The notes beneath the pieces are model-generated. The model saw nothing but the letters and a program-made list of their open reading frames with translations. It searched no databases and was not told where the DNA came from. This document shows positions 56,004-64,000 of a stretch of DNA of 64,000 bases, in pieces. The DNA comes from DATFDN01 sp963756495. Its GTDB lineage: Bacteria > Pseudomonadota > Alphaproteobacteria > Acetobacterales > Acetobacteraceae. How positions within the stretch are numbered: position 1 is the stretch's first letter; each line of letters starts with the position of its first letter. The stretch covers positions 1 through 64,000 of the forward strand of contig CAVWNS010000001.1 in the NCBI GenBank assembly GCA_963756495.1. Reading direction: 5' to 3'. The translations under genes and the position numbers were made by a program.

Positions 56004-57085
56004 ATGGACCGGACGCCTGTTTCAGGAATCTCGCGCCGCCCCTGTTGCGGGCCGGTACGGCTCTCGCCCTCGGCGGCTCTCGCCTGCTCGGCGCGACGCC
56101 GGCACGGGCCGCGGCGCCCGATCTGAAGGGAAAGACGGTCGTATTCGCCAGTTGGGGCGGCGCGTATCAGAATTCGGAGAAGACCTGCTACTGCGAGCCG
56201 TTTGCGGCGGCCACCGGCGCGCGCGTCGTTCAGGATGGGCCGATGAACGACGCCAAGTTCCGCGCCATGATCCAAAGCGGCGCGCCGGACTGGGACGTGG
56301 CGGACGTCACCATCGACTTCCTCTATGCCGGCACCGGCGACAACCTGTTCGAAAAAATCGATACGAAGCTGGTCGACACCAGCCGCGTCAGCCCGCAATT
56401 CGTCAATGAATACGGCATCGGCTGCATCGTCTGGTCCTATAATCCTGGCTACAGCACGGACGCCTATGCCGCCGGCACGGCGCCGCGGACCTGGAGCGAC
56501 CTGTTCGACCTGCAGCGCTTCCCCGGTAAGCGGACGCTGGCGGACGACGTGGTTGCAACGCTGGAGGTGGCTCTGCTGGCCGACGGCGTGATGCCCGAGA
56601 AGCTCTACCCGCTCGACGTGGATCGCGCGCTGAGGAAGCTTGATACCATCAAGCCGGAGACGATCTTCTGGAGCACGAACTCGCAGTCCCAGCAACTCTT
56701 TGTCGACGGCGAGGTGAAGCTGGGGCTGATCCTAAACGGCCGGGCCTATGATGCCGCCAAGAAGGGCGCGCCGATCGCAATATCGTGGGAACAGAATATC
56801 CAGTCGGTGGACTACCTGGTCGTGCCGCGTGGCAGCCGCAACCGCGATGCCGCCATGATCCTGATCGACACCATGACGCAGGCGGAGAACCAGGCGAAGC
56901 TCGCCAACATGATCGCCTACGCGCCAACCAACCCGGCCGCGTTCAAGGCGGTGGACCAGACGGTCGAACCCTGGCTATCCACCGCGCCGGCCAATGTACA
57001 GAAAGGCTTTGTCATCAACGCGGCCTACTGGCGCGATCACCTCAAGCCGCTGCAGGAGCGCTGGAACACCTGGAAACTGTCCTGA
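56004..57085 (+). CDS. Polyamine-type ABC substrate-binding protein, one-base frameshift
   Basis: Periplasmic binding protein of the PotD-like group, with VVFASWGGAYQNSE, DWDVADVTIDFLY and QSVDYLVVPRGS. The ATG at 56004 has a strong AGGAG site and gives MDRTPVSGISRRP, after which the frame would be lost; the frame that continues gives LLRAGTALALGGSRLL and the mature protein. Adding one C to the run CCCC near 56038 joins them into SRRPLLRAG, a twin-arginine (Tat) signal. Corrected length is about 360 residues. It binds the substrate for the permease pair that follows. Confidence 0.88.
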
Positions 57086-57110
57086 CGCGGCCCGCTGGGA
57101 GCGGCCGGGC

Positions 57111-57934
57111 ATGAGGCGCATCGACCGGCATCTGTGGCTGCTGGTCCCGACCGTCCTCCTCATGCTGATCGCCTTCATCGGACCGGTGGGCTGGCTGCTG
57201 TCGCGCGCGTTCACGCAGCCCAGGCTCGGCATGCAGAACTTCGTCGAGCTGTGGACGCATCCGGTCTACCTGCACGTCATCGGCAACACCGTGATGATTA
57301 GCGCGATCGTCACGCCGACCTGTCTGCTGCTGGGCTTCCCGATGGCGCACGCGATCACCCACAGCGGCCCGCGCCTGCGCCGCTGGCTGATCTTCTGGTG
57401 CTGCTGCCGTTCTGGACCAGCCTGCTGTTGCGCACCTTCGCCACCGTGATCCTGTTGGAGCGCAACGGGCCGGCGAACGCCATGCTGGTCGGCCTCGGCC
57501 TTGTCGGACGGCCGCTGCCGTTACTCTACAAGATGACTGGGCTGCTGGTCGGGGCCGTGCAGGTGCTCCTGCCATTCGTCATCTTCCCGCTGCACGCGGC
57601 CATGCTGAAGGTCGACCCGGCGCTGATGCAGGCGGCGCTGACGCTCGGCGCCGGGCCACTGCGCGCCTTCGTGCGGGTCTATCTGCCGCTGACGCTGCCG
57701 GGGCTGATGACCGGGGCAACGCTCGTGTTCATCAGCGTGCTTGGCTACTTCGTGACCCCTGCCATGCTGGGTGGCGTGCGGCAGCTCATGGTGGCCCAGC
57801 TCATCCAGGATCAGATCGGCGAGTTCGGCGCCTGGGGCCTGGCCGGCGCGCTGTCGATCGTGCTGCTGATGGTGACCGCCCTGGTATTGGGCCTGCTTCA
57901 TGCCACGGTCGGTCTCAAGGCCGTCGCGCGATGA
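57111..57934 (+). CDS. ABC importer permease (PotB type), one-base frameshift
   Basis: An inner-membrane permease of about 274 residues with six segments. The first part, MRRIDRHLWLLVPTVLLML to RRWLIF, is in one frame. The rest, LLPFWTSLLLRTFATVILLE onward, is in another. One missing base after 57395 (TTCTGG for an expected TTCCTGG) explains the break. The EAA loop VDPALMQAALTLGAGPLRAF, which contacts the ATPase, is intact. It starts 25 bases after the binding protein and overlaps the second permease gene by four bases. Confidence 0.87.
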
Positions 57935-58737
57935 ACGGCGACGGAATGGGCGTGTGGCGGGCCCTGCGCGGCGGCACCTGCGTCCTCATCGCCGTGTATT
58001 TGCTGGCGCCGCTGGCGATCATCGTTATCGTCTCGTTCAGCGCCGCGCCGTTCCTGCGTTTCCCGCCGCCCGGCCTCTCGCTGCGCTGGTATGACAGCCT
58101 ATTCGGCGACCCGGCATGGATGAGCGCGATCGGCGTGAGCGTGCGGGTCCTGGTGCCCGCCTCCATCCTGGCCACCCTGCTCGGAACGGCGTCGGCCTAC
58201 GCGTTGGTCCGCGGCCGTATCCCGGGCGCCTCGGCGATTTTTGCGTGCCTCATGCTGCCGCTCGTCGTCCCGGCGGTGATCACCGGGGCCGGCCTCTATG
58301 GCGTCTATCGCGGGCTCGGACTGAACGGTACGCTGACCGGGCTGATTATCGGCCACACGGTGCTGATCACGCCCTATGTCGTGGCGACCGTCGGCGCCTC
58401 GCTGCGCACGCTGGATGCAAGGCTGGAGGACGCCGCCGCCACGCTCGGCGCGCCGCCCTGGGCGAGCTTCCGCCGGATCACGCTCCCGCTGCTTATGCCC
58501 GCCGTCCTGTCCGGGCTGCTGTTCGCGGCGGTGGTGTCGTTCGACGAACTGCTCGTCTCGCTGTTCGTCAGCACCGCGCGGACGCGCACGGTGCCCGTGC
58601 AGATGTGGTCCAACGTGCGCGGCGACTTCGATCCGACGATCGCGGCCATCGCGACGCTCTCCTTCGCCTTCGCGCTGGTCGCCCTGCTTTTGGAAGTCGC
58701 GCTGCGCCGGCGCGCCGCCCTGGACGGGACACGATGA
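57931..58737 (+). CDS. ABC importer permease (PotC type)
   Basis: A 268-residue inner-membrane permease with six segments. The EAA loop is LDARLEDAAATLGAPPWASF. Near the N-terminus GLSLRWYDSLF is typical of the spermidine/putrescine PotC group. It starts in an ATGA overlap with the first permease and ends in an ATGA overlap with the ATPase gene, so all parts are translated together. No defect is visible. Confidence 0.92.
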   Translation: MNGDGMGVWRALRGGTCVLIAVYLLAPLAIIVIVSFSAAPFLRFPPPGLSLRWYDSLFGDPAWMSAIGVSVRVLVPASILATLLGTASAYALVRGRIPGASAIFACLMLPLVVPAVITGAGLYGVYRGLGLNGTLTGLIIGHTVLITPYVVATVGASLRTLDARLEDAAATLGAPPWASFRRITLPLLMPAVLSGLLFAAVVSFDELLVSLFVSTARTRTVPVQMWSNVRGDFDPTIAAIATLSFAFALVALLLEVALRRRAALDGTR

Positions 58738-59787
58738 CGCAGGCTCCCGAGCTACTGCTGGAGCTGCGCGGCGTGCGGAAGCGCTATGGCGCGCATGTCG
58801 CGGTGGACTCGCTGGACCTGACGCTGCGCGCCCGCGAGTTCTTGACCTTCCTGGGACCGTCGGGTTCGGGCAAGACGACTACGCTGATGATGGTCGCCGG
58901 GTTGCAGCGGCCGGATTCCGGCTCGATCGTGCTGAATGGCCGTTCCGTGGACCAGGTTCCGCCTTATCGGCGCGACATCGGGATGGTGTTCCAGCAATAC
59001 GCGCTGTTCCCGCACATGACGGTGCGGCGGAACGTCGCGTTTCCCCTGGAGATGCGCCGGCTGGCCCGAAGCGAGATCGACCGGCTGGTCGTGGACGCGC
59101 TGCGCCTGGTCGGCCTCTCGGCGCTCGCCGCGCGCCTGCCGCGCGAGTTATCCGGCGGGCAGCAGCAGCGCGTGGCGCTGGCCCGGGCGATCGTCTACAG
59201 CCCCGCCCTGTTGCTGATGGACGAGCCGCTGGGCGCGCTCGATAGGAAGCTGCGCGAGCAGATGCAGCTCGAGATCAAGCGGATGCACCGGGAGCGGGAG
59301 ATTTCGGTGCTGTACGTAACGCACGACCAGGAAGAGGCGCTCACCATGAGCGACCGCATCGCCGTGTTCAACGGTGGCCGGGTCGAGCAGGTCGGAACGC
59401 CGCAGGATTTATACGAGCGCCCGGCAACGCGCTTCGTTGCCGGCTTTCCGCGAGGCTGCGGCCGATATCTGCAGCGTCGAGGTTCTGGGGATGACGCTCT
59501 GGGCCACGTCACGGGGCGTGCTGGCGACGGGCGAGCAGGTCGTCATTGCCGTCCGGCCGGAATGGGTTCGCGTCGCCCCCTTCGATGACGAAGGGGCCGG
59601 GTTCCGCGGCGAACTGGTGGACGTGATCTATTTGGGTAACGCCCGCAAATACGTGATTCGCCTTCCCGGCGGGGAAGAGTGCTTCGCCCTTCAGCAGGTG
59701 GCCGCGCCCGAGCCCGAGGGCTTGCGTCCGGGCGCGCCGGCCATGCTGTCCTGGGACGCCGAGCACGCCACCGCCTTTCCGGCCTGA
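58734..59787 (+). CDS. ABC importer ATPase (PotA type), one-base frameshift
   Basis: An ATP-binding protein of about 350 residues. Walker A is GPSGSGKTTTL, the Q-loop VFQQYALFPHMTV, the signature LSGGQQQRVALARA, Walker B LLLMDEPLGALD and the H-loop VTHDQ. After RFVAGF the frame is lost; removal of one T from CTTTCCG near 59446 restores REAAADICSVEVLG and the C-terminal TOBE regulatory domain (VIAVRPEWVRV and NARKYVIRLPGG). It completes the importer that follows the monooxygenase gene. Confidence 0.88.
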
Positions 59788-59963
59788 ACGCGTCATCGGG
59801 TTCTGTGCCAAGCCCCGTTCCTACGCAGAGTTGAACGCTGGTGGGAACAAGCGGGCGTATCATTCTCCTCCCGGGGCTGGGCTCTTCGCGTGTGCCGGCC
59901 AGATGCGTGCCCTCGCTTCGATGGGCCCGGCGCCCTTGAACCCGCTGGTCGGGAGAAGCAGAC

Positions 59964-60836
59964 ATGGCCACCATTCGAAACCCCGTTCTTTGGGGATGGG
60001 ATCAGTTCAAGGGCGCGGTCTCGGCCGTCGAATCCGCATCCCACGACACGCTTCATGAAACGCAAGGCGGCGTGTTCGCGGGCCGCCCGACGGTCCGTCG
60101 GATCGGGCTGCCCGAGCTTCGCAAGGCACTCGCCGGCGGGCTGGCCGATTTCGGGGCGAACCGGACCGACGTCATCTTCCTCTGCGTGATCTATCCCGTC
60201 GTCGGCCTCATCCTCGGGCGGATGGCGTTCGGGTTCGACGTGATCCCGCTGCTCTTTCCCCTGGCTGCCGGCTTCGCCCTGATCGGCCCATTCGCCGCCA
60301 TCGGGCTCTATGAGTTCAGCCGGCGCCGCGAACAAGGCGAGGAGGTCCGCTGGGCAGACGCGTTCAGTGTGTTCCGCGCGCCCTCCTTCAACGCGATCCT
60401 GCGCCTCGGCCTCCTGCTGGCGGCGATCTTCGTGTTCTGGCTCGTGGTGGCGCAGGCGCTTTACGATTGGACGCTTGGCCCGGACGCGCCCGCATCGGTC
60501 GGCTTCTTCCTGCACGAGGTGTTTCACACCACGGCGGGCTGGGTCATGGCCATCTTCGGGGTCGGGATCGGCTTCCTGTTCGCGGTGCTCGTGCTGAGCA
60601 TCAGCGTCGTCTCCTTCCCGCTGCTACTCGATCGGCCGGAGGTGACGGTCGGCACGGCGATCGCAACGTCGGTCCGGGCCGTGCGTGCGAACCCGACCAC
60701 GATGGCGGTCTGGGGACTGATCATCGCCGGCGGCCTGGTGATCGGGTCGATCCCCTTCCTGATCGGCCTCGCCATCGTCATGCCCGTGTTCGGGCACGCC
60801 ACCTGGCATCTGTATCGTCAGTTGGTGCCGCGCTGA
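59964..60836 (+). CDS. DUF2189 membrane protein
   Basis: A 290-residue protein with five to six hydrophobic segments. The N-terminal 50 residues are polar (VRRIGLPELRKALAGGLADF is conserved), followed by membrane segments. VSFPLLLDRPEVTVGTAIATS lies in the conserved DUF2189 core. Function unknown; family members lie near respiratory genes in some proteobacteria. The ATG follows GGGAGAAG. It faces the oxalate decarboxylase gene across a 60-base gap. Confidence 0.88.
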   Translation: MATIRNPVLWGWDQFKGAVSAVESASHDTLHETQGGVFAGRPTVRRIGLPELRKALAGGLADFGANRTDVIFLCVIYPVVGLILGRMAFGFDVIPLLFPLAAGFALIGPFAAIGLYEFSRRREQGEEVRWADAFSVFRAPSFNAILRLGLLLAAIFVFWLVVAQALYDWTLGPDAPASVGFFLHEVFHTTAGWVMAIFGVGIGFLFAVLVLSISVVSFPLLLDRPEVTVGTAIATSVRAVRANPTTMAVWGLIIAGGLVIGSIPFLIGLAIVMPVFGHATWHLYRQLVPR

Positions 60837-60896
60837 TCCGGCGTCCCGATCCCGGCAGGGGTCGGGACCCGAGCACAGGCTACCCGCCGGCAGATA

Positions 60897-62157
60897 TCAC
60901 GCCGGCACCACCGTATCCTTGGTTCGGGGCAACGCCGCGAGGGTCGCCGCGTCGAACCCGAAGTGCGCCTTGACCAGCTCGGGCGGCGACTTCGCCAGCC
61001 ACTGCGAGAACGAGACCGAGGCGTAGTAGGGGCTGCGGAACACCTCCAGGAACTGGAGGTCGGTGTTGCCGGTGTTCTCGATGTAATGGCCCATCGCGCG
61101 CGGGACGTAGCCGACGTCCCCGGCGTGGAAGTCCTTGGTGCGGGCGTCGTCGCCGGCGGCGAACACCGTCATGCGGCCTTCGCCGCTGATGTAGTACTGC
61201 CATTCATCGGCGTTCGGATGCCAGTGCATCTCGCGCATCCCGCCGGGATGGACGATGACGTGCGCGGCGGCGATCGTGGAGGCCATCGGGAAGTTGCTCT
61301 GGTCCACGATCCGGACCTCGCCGCCCTTGCCGGTGAAGTTGGGCTTCTGCTTCATCAGGGAATAGTTGAACGGCTGCGGCACCAGCCCCGGCGGCTCCTT
61401 CACCGCCTGCAAATCGGTGCTGATCGGCCCCGGCACCGTGCTCTGGAAGATGTACAGCTCGTGCATCGGGATCGGGCCGAATGCCGAGGCGGGCAGGCCG
61501 AAATTCTTGCCCAGCACCTCGACCGGCGTATGCGCCATCCATTGGCTCGGCAGGAAGGTGGCGAACTCCGAGAAGGAGCCGTCGTCGAAGACCAGCAGGA
61601 ATTCGGTGCCGTCCGGCTCAAGCCCCTGGATCGAGTGCGGGATGCCGGACGGAAAATTCCACAGGTCGCCCGCGGTCACATCGGCGACGAAGCTGCGCCC
61701 GGCTTGGTCGAAGCCGGTGATGCGGGCATTGCCGTACAGCACGAACGCCCATTCGGCCGGCTTGTGCCAGTGCATCTCGCGGATGCCGCCGGCGGTCAGC
61801 CGCATGTCCACGCCGGCCAGCGTCGTGGCGATCGGCAGAATCCCGCATCGTCACCTGACGCGCCCAGCCGCCGTCCTGCACGCGCTTGCTCGCGTTGGCG
61901 AACGGGAACCAGAAATTGGGGACCGAGCCGTGGTCGGTCGAAGGCGGCATCTCGGAGGACGGGAACTGCCCTGCCAGTCCGGCATCGCGCGGCCCCGGGT
62001 CGGTGCCGCTTCCCGGATTGGCCCTGATCGCCTGCGGCCCTTCGGCCGGGCTGTCGGGATTGCCGAGCGCGGGGGCGCCGCGTGCCGCCGTGGCGGTGAG
62101 CACGCCCCCGGCCGCGGTCGCTGCGAGCACGTTACGGCGGGACATCCGATTCATCAT
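60897..62157 (-). CDS. Exported bicupin oxalate decarboxylase-type enzyme, one-base frameshift
   Basis: This manganese bicupin converts oxalate to formate and CO2 in characterised homologues. It starts at an ATG at 62157 with a Tat signal (MSRRNVLAATAAGGVL). Each cupin has a metal site: REMHWHKPAEWAFVL and REMHWHPNADEWQYY. The lid that gives decarboxylase activity in Bacillus OxdC (SENST) reads SEFAT here; the Glu is kept. One extra base near 61839 (GATTCTG for GATCTG on the coding strand) breaks the frame; without it about 419 residues result. I call the fold with confidence and the reaction with less. Confidence 0.87.
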
Positions 62158-62225
62158 GGCCTCATCAGAAATTTGGAGGACGAAACCGGACGGCTTGGCT
62201 TGGAATGGCCTTCCGGAGAGCGGGT

Positions 62226-62606
62226 TCAGAACACCTTCTCCCACATCAGCAGGGGCAGGATTTCGACGGTCACCTCCTGGCGGCTGCCGCCCGCCGCCAA
62301 CTGCGTCGTGTAACGCACGAAGCCGGGCTTCGCACCGGGGCGCAGCAGCAACGGGTCGTAACCGGCGAGATCGCCCTCGCAGACGAAGCGGAAGGCAAGC
62401 GGGCCGCCGGCCACCGTGTGGACGTTCTCGACGCGGGTTCCGGGCGGCAGGCCGAAATGCCCGATCAGGCTCTGGCGCACCAACGCCAAGGTGCGCGCGT
62501 CGCCACAATCGGGCGGCACGACGTTGCGCCGCACATAGACGATGATCCCGCCCAGCCCGCCGGCAAGCACCAGCCCGACGACGGCCCACAGCAGCCGCCG
62601 GCGCAC
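62226..62606 (-). CDS. Small protein with one membrane segment, unknown function
   Basis: I do not recognise this protein of about 126 residues. From a GTG at 62606 it starts VRRRLLWAVVGLVLAGGLGG, one membrane anchor or signal segment, followed by a soluble region with two cysteines (PPDCGDARTL and RFVCEGDLAGYD) that could form a disulfide outside the cytoplasm. The ATG at 62636 is an alternative but would overlap the amidohydrolase end by 23 bases without a ribosome site. It is cotranscribed with the amidohydrolase and followed by the oxalate decarboxylase. Confidence 0.65.
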   Translation of the reverse strand: MRRRLLWAVVGLVLAGGLGGIIVYVRRNVVPPDCGDARTLALVRQSLIGHFGLPPGTRVENVHTVAGGPLAFRFVCEGDLAGYDPLLLRPGAKPGFVRYTTQLAAGGSRQEVTVEILPLLMWEKVF

Positions 62607-62613
62607 CGCCGCG

Positions 62614-63987
62614 TCACCTCGTCTGGCGCGGCACAAAGCGGCCGGTACCGGGGCTCGCGAGCACCGTCGTGCCGTCCCAGATCATCGCGCCGCGCAGCAC
62701 CGTCGCCGCCACGCGGGCGCGCATCCGTCGCCCGTGATACGGCGACCATCGCAGCTCCGGCCGGTCCACGATCGCCGCCTCGTCGAACACGACATCGCCG
62801 CGCTCCAGCACCGCCAAGTCGCAGTCCGACCCCACGCGGATCGCGCCCTTCTTGGGAAACAGCCCGTGCAGCTTGGCGCTGCGCTCGGCGCAGAAGCGCG
62901 CGAGCAGGGTGGGCGGCAGGCCGCGCTCGTCGAGCAGGGTGAACATCAGCGGCGCGAAGCTCTGCAAGCCGATCAGCCCGGCGCCGCAGGCGAAGATGTC
63001 GGGCGCGGTCTTGCGCTCCAGCGGCCAGGGCGCGTGGTCGGTGGAGACATAGGCGACCCGATCGCTCAGCAGCGCGTCCCACATGCGCGCGATCTCGGCG
63101 GCTTCCCGGAACGGCGGATTGCATTTCCCCCGCCCGCCCAGCCGCACGATGTCGGCCTCGCTCATGCACAGGTACTGAATGCATGCCTCGCCCGTGGCAT
63201 CGAACCCGTCGCGGCCGCCGCCCGCGCGGAACGCCGCCGCGATGTCGAAGCCCCGTGCCAGCGAGGAGTGCGCGATATGGACATGCGCGCCCGCCTCGCG
63301 CCCCATCTCGAAGATCGCCAGATCGGCCATCGTCTCGGCCAGCGGCGGGCGCGTGCGGCAATGCATGATAGGCTCGGTGCGCCCGGCCGCCAGCGCCTCG
63401 GCGGTCAGCCGCTCGACGAGCTCCTGGTCCTCGTTGTGGATCGCCACCGGCAAACCGGTGCGCCCGATGGCACGGAAGGCGGCGAGCATGGTCGGATTGT
63501 CGATGCGCGGGAAGCGCACCGGATCGTACTCGTAGGTGGAGAGCTTGAAGGCCGAGATGCCGCCAGCGGCAAGCTCCGGGATGGCGTCCAGTCCGCCGGT
63601 CTTGGTGATGGTGCCATAGAGCGCCATGTCGACAAGCGCGGTGCGTTCCACCCAGCCGCGCTTATCGGCGAGCTTGGCGGCGTCGGTGACCGGGTGCGGC
63701 ACGTCGTAGGGCATGTCGCAGCAGGTGGTGACGCCCCCGGCGGCGGCGCTGCGCGTCGCGCCCTCGATCCCCGCCCAGCCGATCGCGGATGAGGTGTGCA
63801 TGTGCCCGTCCACCAGGCCGGGCAGCAGCAGCTTGCCGGTGAAATCGAGCAGCCGGTCGGCGGCAGGCGGAGCACCCTGGCCGATGGCTGCGATGGTCTC
63901 CCCGCGCGCGGCGATGAAGCCGTCGCGCAGGATGGTCTCGCCGGCGACCACGTCGCCCACGAACACAACGTCGAATGGCTGCGACAC
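62614..63987 (-). CDS. Dihydroorotase/allantoinase-type cyclic amidohydrolase
   Basis: A 457-residue amidohydrolase-superfamily protein that should open a cyclic amide such as allantoin, a hydantoin or a pyrimidine ring. The metal site starts DGHMHTS, the bridging carboxylated Lys is in AFKLSTYEYD, later His ligands are in IHNEDQE and HVHIAHSS, and the catalytic Asp is in VSTDHAPW. The arrangement matches allantoinase and hydantoinase more than PyrC, because no other pyrimidine gene is near. The coding frame begins 13 bases from the window edge, so its promoter is outside. Confidence 0.88.
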   Translation of the reverse strand: MSQPFDVVFVGDVVAGETILRDGFIAARGETIAAIGQGAPPAADRLLDFTGKLLLPGLVDGHMHTSSAIGWAGIEGATRSAAAGGVTTCCDMPYDVPHPVTDAAKLADKRGWVERTALVDMALYGTITKTGGLDAIPELAAGGISAFKLSTYEYDPVRFPRIDNPTMLAAFRAIGRTGLPVAIHNEDQELVERLTAEALAAGRTEPIMHCRTRPPLAETMADLAIFEMGREAGAHVHIAHSSLARGFDIAAAFRAGGGRDGFDATGEACIQYLCMSEADIVRLGGRGKCNPPFREAAEIARMWDALLSDRVAYVSTDHAPWPLERKTAPDIFACGAGLIGLQSFAPLMFTLLDERGLPPTLLARFCAERSAKLHGLFPKKGAIRVGSDCDLAVLERGDVVFDEAAIVDRPELRWSPYHGRRMRARVAATVLRGAMIWDGTTVLASPGTGRFVPRQTR

Positions 63988-64000
63988 TTATATATGCATC

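Overview
This is a very GC-rich bacterial chromosome segment. An alphaproteobacterium of the order Rhodospirillales, probably an Acetobacteraceae, fits best. The grounds are a 5S rRNA followed by an initiator tRNA, the dnaB-alr-(mlaE-mlaF)-radA-cvpA-purF-SDR chain, the serB/miaA-ilvB-ilvH-ilvC block, UPF0262 and DUF983 genes, a cyanide-insensitive bd oxidase and an exported Tat-type bicupin oxalate decarboxylase. The taxon is inferred from gene families and order, not from an alignment.

Layout. 1-0.4 kb is the tail of a ribosomal operon. 0.4-10.2 kb is one long leftward, tightly overlapping run for DNA replication and repair (dnaB, radA), cell wall (alr), lipid transport (mlaE, mlaF) and purine synthesis (cvpA, purF). 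10.4-12.4 kb holds cfa and a dienelactone hydrolase, then an IS110-family element with an amber-interrupted transposase. 13.9-18.7 kb is dnaN-recF-gyrB without dnaA. 18.8-23.1 kb has a large helical protein of unknown function and cioAB. 23-32.5 kb is an accessory region: an HNH nuclease pair, an SDR, a PfpI protein cut by an amber codon, a membrane PAS-GGDEF-EAL protein coupled to an exported SUOX-fold protein without the cofactor cysteine, a QueD-like protein without its catalytic cysteine, a folE remnant, a broken serine hydrolase and a metallophosphoesterase. 32.5-41 kb returns to core genes (serB, miaA, branched-chain amino acid synthesis), with an AT-rich unknown membrane gene between ilvH and ilvC. 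41-54 kb is mixed metabolism and transport: SDRs, acyl-CoA ligase, two MFS carriers, a Kef antiporter, a lytic transglycosylase, a carboxylesterase and mtnA. 54.6-64 kb is catabolic: a flavin monooxygenase followed by a complete polyamine-type ABC importer, a DUF2189 protein, an oxalate decarboxylase and a cyclic amidohydrolase.

The most important quality point is that at least eleven apparent single-base insertions or deletions break genes between 27 and 62 kb, while no such indel was seen in the first 26 kb. The breaks include ilvB, an ABC importer (three of its four genes) and oxalate decarboxylase. In every case the reading frame resumes with a convincing family sequence. Residual sequencing error is the simplest explanation for many of them, so I give corrected extents and mark each break. 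The two in-frame amber codons (transposase and PfpI) are substitutions and look like genuine decay.

I found no CRISPR array, prophage or obvious defence island. The best candidates for undescribed biology are the coupled SUOX-fold/PAS-GGDEF-EAL pair next to an atypical QueD-like protein, and the unknown membrane protein inside the ilv operon.
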